NCBI GenBank assembly: GCA_031268125.1
Contig: JAIRXT010000206.1
Coordinates: forward strand, 1 to 51,302
Source of the DNA: Treponema sp.
GTDB taxonomy: Bacteria > Spirochaetota > Spirochaetia > Treponematales > Breznakiellaceae
Length of the DNA: 51,302 bases
Direction of reading: 5' to 3'
The notes below the pieces were generated by a model. That model was not told the origin of the DNA, did not search any database, and saw nothing but the letters and a program-made list of their open reading frames with translations. Both the position numbers and the translations under genes were made by a program. Within the stretch, counting starts at the first letter, position 1; each line of letters begins with the position of its first letter. This document shows, in pieces, positions 7,925-15,714 of the stretch.

Positions 7925-9484
7925 TTACCGTATCGCGGCATTCCAGAAGTAAAGGCCGTTAAATACGGTAATCCCATCCACCCTGTCCCGCCATGCGTGG
8001 GCTTGGGAGAGGTGTCCCAGGTTTACAATGGGAAGATACTCCCAGGCATAGGCCTGGAGAAATTCCCATCGTTCCCTGGCCTCTTCCCTGCTCCGGGCCG
8101 AATTGAAATCGCCAAGAAGCCGGGCCAGGCGGGGATCATCGGACCAGCCGGGAAAGGAAGGGCTTAAAAATAATTTTAATGAGGGGATAGGGACGGAATA
8201 AAAAGTGGAAGTGTAGATGTCGTAGCGGGAGGGATCGTTACGGTACTGTAACAGAGTTGTCCAATCCACCACCGTCATTTCTGTTTTTATACCCAGCTTT
8301 TCAAGCTGAGCCATCATAACAAGAACGCCCTGATTGGTGGTTCCCGGAACCGAGGTAAGTATCCTGATAGTCTCCCCGGCATAACCGCTTTTCTTTAACA
8401 ACTCTCCGGCATATTCAAGATCGGCCCGGTTGTAATGTTCTTTCCCCGCGGGAGAATTCCAGTAGTCCTGGGTATCCTCCATGTAGGAAGAACCCAGCGT
8501 GTACTGTTCGCCGAAAACCGCCTTCATAATCTCATCCGCGTTAAGGGCGGCATTCAGCGCCTGCCGGAAATTCAGATCTGCGCAGGGGCCTTGTTTTTTA
8601 TTAAAGATGAGGGCCAGAAGCCCCGCCTGGTAATTTACCAGATGCAGGTCATCTTTCCCCTTGATAACGGGGAGATCGTCATTATCCACATTGTAATCCA
8701 CATCAAACTGCCCGGTTAAAAGTCCCGCCAGCCTGGTACCGGCCTGGGGAACCAGGTGGTAATATATTTTATCAATCTGCGGATCTTTATAGCCCGCCCA
8801 GCCGTCAACCGGTTCCCCCGGAACGCCGTAGGGAAGATAGGCGGAAAATTTCTCCAGGCTTACGTACTGGCCCTCTTTCCACTCGGAAAAACGGAACGGG
8901 CCGGTGCCAATATAGGAACGCATAAAGCCGCGGCTGTCCTCACCGGCGCAGGCGGCGGCGCTGGTGATTATCGCGCTCTGGGGGGAACCGGCTATCATGT
9001 CGGGGAAGGTAACGGCGGGGGCGGAAAAACGAATCTGTACCAGGCCGGCGGCAATTTCCTCAAACCGGGAATCTCCTGCCAGTTCCCGGGCGGGGGCATA
9101 CGAATCGATCCAGCGGTTCATCGAAGCTACCACATCGGCGGCCCGCATCATCGAACCGTCATGGAACGGCACCCCCTCCCGCAGGCGGAAGGTCAGGACG
9201 GTTCCGTCCGGGGAAATTTCAAAATCTTCCGCCAGTTCAGGAACCACATCGGACCGGCTGTTCAGCGTTACCAGCTTTTCCCATATCTGCCCGGCCCCTA
9301 TCTGCCGGGCAATAAGGGTACTGTTCTTGTGCAAATCCAGGGAGGGGAATTCCTGCATCACCGCCACATGGAGAATCTTGGGGGCGGGCTCTCCTGGGCG
9401 TTCTCCCCCGCCCAGTGCAAAAATCCGGGACGCCGCAAGCAAACTCAGAAGAAACGGCAGCCGCCGCCGAAAAGAAAAAACCAT
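7925..9484 (-). CDS. Family 5 extracellular solute-binding protein (peptide/nickel ABC transporter)
   Basis: This 519-residue exported receptor has an N-terminal basic/hydrophobic signal (RRRLPFLLSLLAAS). The SBP_bac_5 domain follows with ASLD-type opening ILHVAVMQEFPSLDLHKNST, WEKLVTLNSRSDVVPELAEDF, and TVLTFRLREGVPFHDGS, the most conserved block of DppA/OppA proteins. No lipobox cysteine is visible near the signal cleavage region, so it may be free in the periplasm. It is the first gene of a three-gene operon with two permeases and no ATPase. The ligand cannot be inferred. It is transcribed away from the fumarate hydratase genes across a 64-base gap. Confidence 0.88.
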   Translation of the reverse strand: MVFSFRRRLPFLLSLLAASRIFALGGGERPGEPAPKILHVAVMQEFPSLDLHKNSTLIARQIGAGQIWEKLVTLNSRSDVVPELAEDFEISPDGTVLTFRLREGVPFHDGSMMRAADVVASMNRWIDSYAPARELAGDSRFEEIAAGLVQIRFSAPAVTFPDMIAGSPQSAIITSAAACAGEDSRGFMRSYIGTGPFRFSEWKEGQYVSLEKFSAYLPYGVPGEPVDGWAGYKDPQIDKIYYHLVPQAGTRLAGLLTGQFDVDYNVDNDDLPVIKGKDDLHLVNYQAGLLALIFNKKQGPCADLNFRQALNAALNADEIMKAVFGEQYTLGSSYMEDTQDYWNSPAGKEHYNRADLEYAGELLKKSGYAGETIRILTSVPGTTNQGVLVMMAQLEKLGIKTEMTVVDWTTLLQYRNDPSRYDIYTSTFYSVPIPSLKLFLSPSFPGWSDDPRLARLLGDFNSARSREEARERWEFLQAYAWEYLPIVNLGHLSQAHAWRDRVDGITVFNGLYFWNAAIR

Positions 9485-9548
9485 GATTCATCATACACAG
9501 AAGGGCGGCGGTTGACAAAGGGTAGGGCGGACGCGGAAGATATACGCC

Positions 9549-10388
9549 ATGCGAATCATCGAAGCGGCGGCCCTTACGGAAACCGTAAAGAACCTGTTTA
9601 TCAGGGCCAACCGGGAACTTCCCCCGGACGTACGGGATTGTATCCGTGCCTGCCGGGAGCGGGAAACCTGGGCGCCCGCGCGGGAAACCCTGGACCGGAT
9701 CATCGAAAATTTTGAACTTGCGGAGAAAAACAGCATCCCCATCTGCCAGGATACGGGGATGGCCTGTGTATTTTTGGAAATCGGCGCCGGCGCCGCCGTC
9801 AACGGCGACATTAGCGAGGCCGTCAACGAGGGGGTCCGCCGGGCCTGCCGGGAAGCGTATCTACGGGCTTCGGTAGTTAAGGACCCGCTCAGGCGGGAAA
9901 ACACCGGGGACAACAGCCCGGCGCTGCTCTATATCGACATGGTGGAAGGAGAGGGCCTTGGCGTTACCGTGGCGCCCAAGGGTTTCGGCAGCGAAAACAT
10001 GAGCCGGATCAAGATGCTTTCCCCCTCCGATGGTATCGAGGGGCTTAAGGCTTTTGTGGTCTCCGCAGTGGAACAGGCCGGACCCAATCCCTGCCCCCCC
10101 ATCGTGGTGGGGGTTGGAATTGGCGGGTCCTTTGACCGGGCCGCCTTGCTGGCCAAGAAGGCGCTGCTCCGGCCCCTGGGGAAACCTCATATAGACCCCT
10201 TCTACGGGGAACTGGAGGCGGAACTGCTGGAAAAAATAAACGCCCTGGGTATAGGGCCCCAGGGTTTCGGCGGCCGTACTACCGCCCTTTCACTGGCTAT
10301 TGAAACCATGCCCACCCATATTGCCGCCCTGCCCTGCGCGGTGAACATAAACTGCCACGTAAGCCGTCATGCCCGGGAGGAACTATGA
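9549..10388 (+). CDS. Fumarate hydratase class I, alpha subunit (TtdA-like)
   Basis: This 279-residue subunit corresponds to the N-terminal domain of oxygen-sensitive 4Fe-4S fumarases and tartrate dehydratases. Three candidate cluster cysteines stand in family positions: ICQDTG (about 62), GPNPCPP (about 181) and NINCH (about 268). ENTGDNSPA and GVGIGGSFDRA are conserved substrate and structural motifs. It pairs with the beta subunit, whose ATG overlaps its stop by four bases. Together they interconvert fumarate and malate; split two-gene versions are common in anaerobes. A related L-tartrate dehydratase activity cannot be excluded from sequence alone. Confidence 0.9.
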   Translation: MRIIEAAALTETVKNLFIRANRELPPDVRDCIRACRERETWAPARETLDRIIENFELAEKNSIPICQDTGMACVFLEIGAGAAVNGDISEAVNEGVRRACREAYLRASVVKDPLRRENTGDNSPALLYIDMVEGEGLGVTVAPKGFGSENMSRIKMLSPSDGIEGLKAFVVSAVEQAGPNPCPPIVVGVGIGGSFDRAALLAKKALLRPLGKPHIDPFYGELEAELLEKINALGIGPQGFGGRTTALSLAIETMPTHIAALPCAVNINCHVSRHAREEL

Positions 10389-10966
10389 TGCCCGGTACTG
10401 CAAGCTCCCGGCCCGTCTGCCATATTGAGTTACCCCTTACCAGGGAAAAGGCCGCCCTCCTTCAGGCCGGGGACACGGTCCTCCTTTCGGGGATCATTTA
10501 CACCGCCAGGGATGCGGCCCACAAGCGTCTTGACGCCCTGCTTGATGAAGGCAAGCCCCTCCCCTTCCCCCTTGAGGATGCCTGCATGTACTACACCGGT
10601 CCCAGCCCGGCGGCCCCGGGAAGGGTTATCGGATCGGCGGGACCCACCACAAGTTACCGGATGGACGCGTGGGCGCCCCGGCTCTTGATGCTGGGCTTGA
10701 GGGGCATGATCGGCAAGGGTGAACGTTCCGATGAGGTGATCCGGGCCATGAAATGGGCGGGAGCGGTTTACCTGGGGGCTATCGGCGGTGCGGGGGCCCT
10801 TCTTTCGAACCGTATCACCGCTTCACAGATCATCGCATTCGAGGACCTGGGAACCGAGGCAATCCGGCGTCTTAGTATAAAAGACTTCCCCGCTACGGTA
10901 ATCATCGACAGCCGGGGAGAAAATCTCTACCGGCTTGGACGGCACAACTACCTGCTCAGCCTGTAA
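10385..10966 (+). CDS. Fumarate hydratase class I, beta subunit (TtdB-like)
   Basis: This 193-residue protein matches the C-terminal domain of class I fumarases. Typical blocks are LQAGDTVLLSGIIYTARDAAHKRL written as GDTVLLSG..YTARDAAHKRL (about 26-48), YYTGPSPAAPGRVIGSAGPT (about 69-88) and GGAGALLSNRI (about 139-149). The double ATG at 10385 overlaps the alpha-subunit stop codon, implying coupled translation and equal amounts. It supplies part of the active site to the iron-sulfur alpha subunit. A palindromic repeat follows nine bases after the stop. Confidence 0.9.
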   Translation: MMPGTASSRPVCHIELPLTREKAALLQAGDTVLLSGIIYTARDAAHKRLDALLDEGKPLPFPLEDACMYYTGPSPAAPGRVIGSAGPTTSYRMDAWAPRLLMLGLRGMIGKGERSDEVIRAMKWAGAVYLGAIGGAGALLSNRITASQIIAFEDLGTEAIRRLSIKDFPATVIIDSRGENLYRLGRHNYLLSL

Positions 10967-10974
10967 CCAAGGTT

Positions 10975-11005
10975 GCTGTTCCAAAGACTAAAGTTTTGGA
11001 ACAGC
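10975..11005. repeat. Palindromic hairpin element, copy 2
   Basis: Arms GCTGTTCCAAA (10975-10985) and TTTGGAACAGC (10995-11005) surround a nine-base loop. The outer arm is identical to the copy at 41166-41195. It sits right behind the fumarate hydratase genes and could stabilise or end their transcript, but no T-run follows. Confidence 0.7.
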
Positions 11006-11336
11006 TTCTGTTTACAATCTTTCCGGTGCCACACCAACAACTTGTGCCGTTTGCGTATCCAATGCCCGTAATCTTTACTCATTTGGAAGTTTTGTTCCCG
11101 CCTGAGCCGGTCCAGTTGACTCCTGATTTAATAATGTCTGTTCCGCCTGTAGAAAACGCCGCCCCTATGGACAGAGCAGGCTAATCCGGAATAGTCCTTT
11201 ACGGCCCAATTAAATCGGAATACGAAAAACTGACAACTTTGTTACCGGGTGAGGAAGTTGTTACCGTTTTTAATCCCATATAGTTACCGGTTGTCCAAAC
11301 GGTTACCGATACGGTAATCCAAATATTAGAGAAGTT
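10996..11336 (+). pseudogene. Decayed ORF of unknown function with two in-frame stops
   Basis: One frame reads almost continuously from the hairpin at 10996 up to the XRE gene. It is broken only by TAA at 11182-11184 and TAG at 11280-11282. Between the stops it gives SGIVLYGPIKSEYEKLTTLL, and after the second stop VVQTVTDTVIQILEKFW, both protein-like in composition. The part before the first stop (62 codons) is proline-rich, with VPPVENAAPMDRAG at its end. I do not recognise the family. A degraded gene is the simplest reading; it could equally be chance openness. No promoter or ribosome site is obvious at its head. Confidence 0.35.
11241..11317 (+). promoter_or_regulatory. Four GTTACCG repeats and a palindrome upstream of the XRE gene
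   Basis: GTTACCG occurs at 11241, 11260, 11283 and 11302, spaced 19, 23 and 19 bases, so the sites fall on similar helix faces. The last copy is part of a perfect 6-3-6 palindrome TTACCGATACGGTAA (11303-11317), about 20 bases before the predicted XRE start. This is the arrangement expected for cooperative autoregulation by a Cro/CI-type repressor. Confidence 0.5.
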
Positions 11337-11672
11337 TTGGCTGGCAATTTACGGAAAATCCGGCAGGATCGGGGCTGGAGCCAGGCGACTTTAGCCGCGA
11401 AAACAGGTACTTCGACCCATTATATAGGAATGTTGGAGAATCAAAACAAGTTCCCATCATCGGAAATGATACAAAAACTGGCTTCCGCCCTAAAAATCGA
11501 CCCTACGGAACTCTTTAGCAAGGAAATTGACCCCCTGAATAGCGTCAAAAACTCCCAAAAAGCGGCTTTAGAGAATGTCGGAATGGCGGTGAACCGCATT
11601 TTGACCAAATTTATCGCCGAAGAAATACAAAAGCTTGATGATAATGACGAAGAAAAAGGAATTTCTATCTAA
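11337..11672 (+). CDS. XRE (Cro/CI-type) helix-turn-helix regulator
   Basis: This 111-residue protein has an HTH_3 domain at residues 1-62: LRKIRQDRGWSQATLAAKTG, then THYIGMLENQNKFPS and LASALKIDPTELF. The charged C-terminal 45 residues (ending DDNDEEKGISI) probably serve dimerisation. The only suitable start is TTG at 11337, because no ATG or GTG lies upstream in frame near the domain edge; AGAGAAG precedes it. It stands alone between accessory genes and the convergent end of the flagellar operon, with GTTACCG repeats directly upstream. Its target genes are unknown; stand-alone regulators like this often come from phages or toxin-antitoxin modules. Confidence 0.8.
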   Translation: MAGNLRKIRQDRGWSQATLAAKTGTSTHYIGMLENQNKFPSSEMIQKLASALKIDPTELFSKEIDPLNSVKNSQKAALENVGMAVNRILTKFIAEEIQKLDDNDEEKGISI

Positions 11673-11742
11673 AAATGCCCGCAAAGTCCAAAGACCCGCT
11701 CACCCTTTGCGCTGTAAGGGGGCCGGCTTCACGCAGGGACAG

Positions 11743-12195
11743 CTAAGGTTCTACCCGTGCGTACCGTGCGGAGTTAAGGCCGTCAAGCATCTTGGTTTCG
11801 GCGGCAAGCATGGTCTTGCGGTACTCCCCGGCCCTTTTTTCCTTGAGTTTATCCAGAACTTTCCGTTCGCGGGAAGCTTCCAGGAAAAGTTCCCGGGCTT
11901 CTTCCACCTTGATCCGGGCCTCCGCAGCCTCCTGCAATAGTTTTTCTTTTGTCTGCTCAAGGCGGCGGATATAGAACTCATGATAACGGTAAAGATCCGC
12001 CAGGCCGCCCGGCAGATCGGGACCGGGATTCCGGCGCTCATCCCGTGCCTTAATGATAAGGGAAGCGGTTTCTTTAATCCGGTTCTCGATGTTCACCAGT
12101 TCCCCAATCGCCCTGCCCAGGGCTATTTCCGTCTCCTGCTCCCGGTGTTCCCGCAGTTCCAGGACTTTTTCCAGGGGAAAATGAAAACGCGTCAA
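11743..12195 (-). CDS. fliJ: Flagellar export protein FliJ
   Basis: This 150-residue, almost wholly coiled-coil protein opens with TRFHFPLEKVLELREHRE, the characteristic FliJ N-terminus (R-F-x-F-x-LEKVLxLR). Charged heptads run to the end. The start is a TTG at 12195, two bases after the FliI stop; no ATG exists between that stop and the conserved start. FliJ sits in the FliI ring of the flagellar type III export apparatus and helps couple ATP hydrolysis and proton flow to export. It is the last gene of the flgB-fliJ run, and no clear terminator follows in the 70 bases to the convergent XRE gene. Confidence 0.8.
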   Translation of the reverse strand: MTRFHFPLEKVLELREHREQETEIALGRAIGELVNIENRIKETASLIIKARDERRNPGPDLPGGLADLYRYHEFYIRRLEQTKEKLLQEAAEARIKVEEARELFLEASRERKVLDKLKEKRAGEYRKTMLAAETKMLDGLNSARYARVEP

Positions 12196-12197
12196 GA

Positions 12198-13610
12198 TTA
12201 TGTTCCCGTACCGGCGGGAAAGCCGGCGGGAGAACCGGAATGTTCTTCCGGCTCCCCGGAATCTACCCCGGCGGCGCCCAGTTCCCGGGCGGGAATAGCA
12301 ACTCCGGCAATATCCCCCAGCGTTTGAAGGGTCGCCGCAAGGGGACACCTGTCGTCCAGATTCTGAACAAGGAAATTCCCGATGGCCGCATGCTTCGCAA
12401 TGGCCGCGTCAATATCCGCGTTGGAACCGGTATGGTAGGCCCCTACGTTGATAAGATCTTCCGCCTCCGCGTAGACGGCCATGTGGCGGCGGACATCCAG
12501 GGCCGCACGGGTGCTTTCTTTTCCCGATACCTTGAGGGCCTTCCGGGAGATGCTCTGCAGCACATCAATGGCCGGATAATGACCGGCCTGGGCCAGGCTC
12601 CGGGAAAGAACGATGTGCCCGTCCAGAATCCCCCTGACCGTATCGGCCACCGGTTCATCCATATCGTCCCCTTCCACAAGGATGGTATAAAAACCGGTAA
12701 TGGTTCCCCGTTCCGATGTACCGCAGCGTTCCAGGAGCTTCGGCATGGAATCAAAGACGCTGGGAGGATATCCCCTGGTGGAGGGGGGTTCTCCGCTGGA
12801 AAGCCCGATTTCCCGCTGGGCCCAGGCCACACGGGTAACCGAATCGAAGAGAAGCATCACATCCAGCCCCTGGTCTCTAAAAAACTCCGCCACCGCGGTG
12901 GCGGTATAGGCGCCCCGCAGCCTTGCCAGGGGAGCGGAATCGGAAGTACTGACCACCAATACCGAGCGGGCAAGGCCCTCTTCCCCCAGATCGTTTTCGA
13001 TAAATTCCATGACTTCCCGGCCGCGTTCACCGATAAGGGCAACCACATTGACATCGGCATTGGTGTTTCTGGCGATCATTCCCAATAGGGTAGACTTCCC
13101 CACCCCGGAGCCTGCAAATATCCCCATACGCTGGCCCCGGCCCACCGCCAACAGCCCGTCTATGGCCCGGACACCGGTAACGATCCGCTCGGTTACCTGG
13201 GGACGGCTCAGGGAATCCGGCGGTTTTGCGATGGCGGGGTAACGGAACATTTCCCCAATATCACCTTTACCGTCCATAAGGTTCCCCCGGTAATCCAGAA
13301 CCCGGCCCAGGAGCTTCCGGGAAACCGGAACCTCCAGCATACTGCCGGAGGCAATTACCCGGTCCCCGATTTCAACACCGGTGGTTTCCCCATAGGCCAT
13401 AAGCTGGACAATCTCGTTACGGAGGCCCACAACTTCCGCAGTAATAACGCTTTGCCCTCCCCTTACGGTAATCCGGCAGATTTCACCAACGGTAGCCTGG
13501 GGGCCCCGGCTTTCCAAAAGAATGCCCTGTACTTTGGAAACCCTGCCCACACATTTGATAGGATCGGTACTCTCCGCGGCCTTCCGGTATTTGGCGAATA
13601 TGGTTTCCAA
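12198..13610 (-). CDS. fliI: Flagellum-specific ATP synthase FliI
   Basis: This is the ATPase of the flagellar export machine, homologous to F1-beta. The Walker A motif is GIFAGSGVGKSTLLG (about residues 172-186), with DVMLLFDSVTRVAWAQREIGL and SSGEPPSTRGYPPSVF as the Walker B and FliI signature regions. I choose TTG 13610 (METIFAKYRKAAES): it lies one base after the FliH stop, AGAGG is seven bases upstream, and the length of 470 is close to family size. A longer open frame to 13721 would overlap FliH by 110 bases. The last residues of the protein, rich in Gly/Pro/Glu, go beyond the usual end. Confidence 0.9.
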   Translation of the reverse strand: METIFAKYRKAAESTDPIKCVGRVSKVQGILLESRGPQATVGEICRITVRGGQSVITAEVVGLRNEIVQLMAYGETTGVEIGDRVIASGSMLEVPVSRKLLGRVLDYRGNLMDGKGDIGEMFRYPAIAKPPDSLSRPQVTERIVTGVRAIDGLLAVGRGQRMGIFAGSGVGKSTLLGMIARNTNADVNVVALIGERGREVMEFIENDLGEEGLARSVLVVSTSDSAPLARLRGAYTATAVAEFFRDQGLDVMLLFDSVTRVAWAQREIGLSSGEPPSTRGYPPSVFDSMPKLLERCGTSERGTITGFYTILVEGDDMDEPVADTVRGILDGHIVLSRSLAQAGHYPAIDVLQSISRKALKVSGKESTRAALDVRRHMAVYAEAEDLINVGAYHTGSNADIDAAIAKHAAIGNFLVQNLDDRCPLAATLQTLGDIAGVAIPARELGAAGVDSGEPEEHSGSPAGFPAGTGT

Positions 13611-13611
13611 A

Positions 13612-14595
13612 TTAAACCTCTTTGCCGGCCTGGGGTCTTTCCTGGCCGGGGACTCCGGGGCCGGGTTTTGATCTGATCCTGATAGGGGAAATTTCCAGTA
13701 TCCGGGCCTCAAGTTCCGCAAGCTGGCTGGCTATGCGGGCATCGATCTCACCAAAGTCGGTCTCGATGATGCAGCCCCCGCTGTCAACGGTAGAATCTTC
13801 CTGTACCTGTATATCTTTCACACCTTCCAGCATCTGAATAAAATTTTTGGTATGTTCGGTGGTCAACTTGAGATCCGCCATATTCACCCGGATAATCAGG
13901 TTTCCCCGGGTCTTTACCTTACGCAGGGCCTGAACCACATTTTGGAGAACCACGGTCCTTTGGCTTTCGGTGATCGTTTTTACCACCTTGCGGGTAAGGA
14001 TAAGTACCAGATCAACAATTTCCTGCTCGGTTTCCGCAAGAATATCTCCCCGTTTGTCCTGGGCCCGCTCAAGAATCGTCTGGGTACGCTGGATAAGTCT
14101 TTCCACTTCCGCCTTGCCCTGGGCATAACCATCCTCTTTTCCTGCCGCGGCGGCCGTTTCCAGGGCTTCTTGCTTCTCAGACTCCAGGGTTTTGCGGCAT
14201 TCTTCTTCAAGCCTGAGTATCTTGTCTTCGGTCTCGGCGGTAATCCTCCGGGCCTCCGCTTCGGCGGATTTCTTCGCTTCTTCCCCTTCTTGTGCTTTAA
14301 GTTCCGCCTCATGAGCAGCCTGTTCCCGGGCATCGGCCACAATCTGATCCGCTTCGGCATGGGAAGATGCGATCAGCGATTCCCGCTCCAGCGCCCACTG
14401 GGACTTGAATGCCTCCGCTTCCCGCCTTAGATCTTCGGCCGTAGGACCCGAATATATTTCCCGGGGGCTGACAACCTCCGCCTCCTCTGCTTTGGGGGCA
14501 AGGTGGGCCAGTTCCGCAAAGGAAGTGGGGGGGGCCAGGACTATCTGCGGTCCGTTGCGTGTAATCTCATGTGATCTAAAAACTGTTTTCGCCAA
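13612..14595 (-). CDS. fliH: Flagellar assembly protein FliH
   Basis: This 327-residue protein has the FliH plan: a variable N-terminus (1-65), a long Ala/Glu/Arg-rich coiled coil (about 65-190, with AEADQIVADAREQAAHEAEL) and a conserved C-terminal domain that binds FliI (about 190-305, VDLVLILTRKVVKTITESQR and GGCIIETDFGEIDARIASQL). It regulates the FliI ATPase and docks it at the C-ring. It lies between fliG and fliI, as in most bacteria. It is longer than enterobacterial FliH (about 235), mainly in the coiled coil, a common trait in spirochaetes. Confidence 0.88.
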   Translation of the reverse strand: MAKTVFRSHEITRNGPQIVLAPPTSFAELAHLAPKAEEAEVVSPREIYSGPTAEDLRREAEAFKSQWALERESLIASSHAEADQIVADAREQAAHEAELKAQEGEEAKKSAEAEARRITAETEDKILRLEEECRKTLESEKQEALETAAAAGKEDGYAQGKAEVERLIQRTQTILERAQDKRGDILAETEQEIVDLVLILTRKVVKTITESQRTVVLQNVVQALRKVKTRGNLIIRVNMADLKLTTEHTKNFIQMLEGVKDIQVQEDSTVDSGGCIIETDFGEIDARIASQLAELEARILEISPIRIRSKPGPGVPGQERPQAGKEV

Positions 14596-14640
14596 AATAG
14601 ATTCCCTGCAAACTCCAAAAACGGTTTATCAAGCGGATTA

Positions 14641-15711
14641 TCAGACAACCAACTCATCTTCGCCTGAACGGGCAACCACGATCTCTCCGGTATCCTCCAA
14701 ATGGCGGATAATAGAAACGATCTTCTGCTGGGATTCTTCAACATCCTTAAGGCGGACCGGTCCCATAAATTCCATGTCCTCTTTGAGCATACCGGCGGCA
14801 CGTTTGGACATGTTACGGAATATTTTGTCCTGTACCTCCGTGTCCACCGATTTCAGGGCCTTGGAAAGTTCCTGGGAATCCACCTCCCGCAGTACCTTCT
14901 GAATAGCCCGGTCGTCCAGCATAACAATATCCTCGAAGACAAACATCCGTTTTTTAATCTCCTCCGCCAGTTCCGGGTCCTCATCTTCCAGAGCCTCGAT
15001 AATCTGTTTTTCCGAAGCCCGGTCCACAAGGTTAAGAATCCCTACGATGCTGTCAACACCGCCGGCGGTGGTATAGTCTTCACTGGACAGCGTAGAGAGC
15101 TTTTTCTCCAGTACGCGTTCTACCTCCCTCAAAACTTCGGGACTGGTACGGTCCATAGTAGCGATACGGCGGGATACATCAGTTTGCACCTCGTTAGGCA
15201 GATTCTGCAAAATTACCGATGCCTTGTTCGGTTCCAAATATGCCAGAATAAGGGCGATGGTCTGGGGATGTTCCTGCTGAATAAAGTTCAACAGGTGGGC
15301 AGGATCGGTACGGCGGATAAAGTCAAAGGGTCTTACCTGCAGGCTGGAAGTGAGCCGGTTGATAATGTCGATGGCCTTCTGGCTTCCCAGGGACTTTTCC
15401 AGAAGTTCCCGGGCATAGTCGATACCGCCGGTCGTAATGAACTGATTAGCCATCATCAGTTCCTGGAATTCCTGGAGGACGGAGTCTTTTTGATCCGGTT
15501 CGATGGTCTCCATCCGGGCAATCTCAAAGGTCAGGGTTTCAATCTCATCCTCCCGCAGGAACTTAAAGACCTCCGCGGAAATTTCCGATCCAACGGAAAC
15601 AAGAAAGATAGCCGCTTTTTGCCGCCCGTTGAATTCTTTGCCGCCCTTTTTTTTACCCCCCGGCGGAGCCGAAACCGCCGCTCCGCCTGCAGACGCCGCT
15701 GCTTTTGCCAT
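14641..15711 (-). CDS. fliG: Flagellar motor switch protein FliG
   Basis: This 356-residue C-ring protein transmits torque from the stator and sets rotation direction. After a low-complexity N-terminus of about 28 residues (Ala/Gly/Lys-rich) come the FliG N domain (NGRQKAAIFLVSVGSEISAEVFKFL), the middle domain with EHPQTIALILAYL (about 170) and the C-terminal domain with FVFEDIVMLDDRAIQKVLREVD (about 250-272), whose charged residues face MotA. T. pallidum and Borrelia encode two FliG paralogues; the position inside the fliF-fliG-fliH run marks this one as the true motor FliG. The start ATG is four bases after the FliF stop. Confidence 0.93.
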   Translation of the reverse strand: MAKAAASAGGAAVSAPPGGKKKGGKEFNGRQKAAIFLVSVGSEISAEVFKFLREDEIETLTFEIARMETIEPDQKDSVLQEFQELMMANQFITTGGIDYARELLEKSLGSQKAIDIINRLTSSLQVRPFDFIRRTDPAHLLNFIQQEHPQTIALILAYLEPNKASVILQNLPNEVQTDVSRRIATMDRTSPEVLREVERVLEKKLSTLSSEDYTTAGGVDSIVGILNLVDRASEKQIIEALEDEDPELAEEIKKRMFVFEDIVMLDDRAIQKVLREVDSQELSKALKSVDTEVQDKIFRNMSKRAAGMLKEDMEFMGPVRLKDVEESQQKIVSIIRHLEDTGEIVVARSGEDELVV

Positions 15712-15714
15712 TTT

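Noticed and set aside
10996..11184. 62-codon ORF as a complete gene
   Set aside because: It begins inside a repeated palindrome with TTG, has no ribosome site, and the frame appears to continue past its stop, so a decayed gene is more likely.
12240..13088. Plus-strand ORF opposite fliI
   Set aside because: Antisense to the intact FliI ATPase; no start signal and no recognisable domain.
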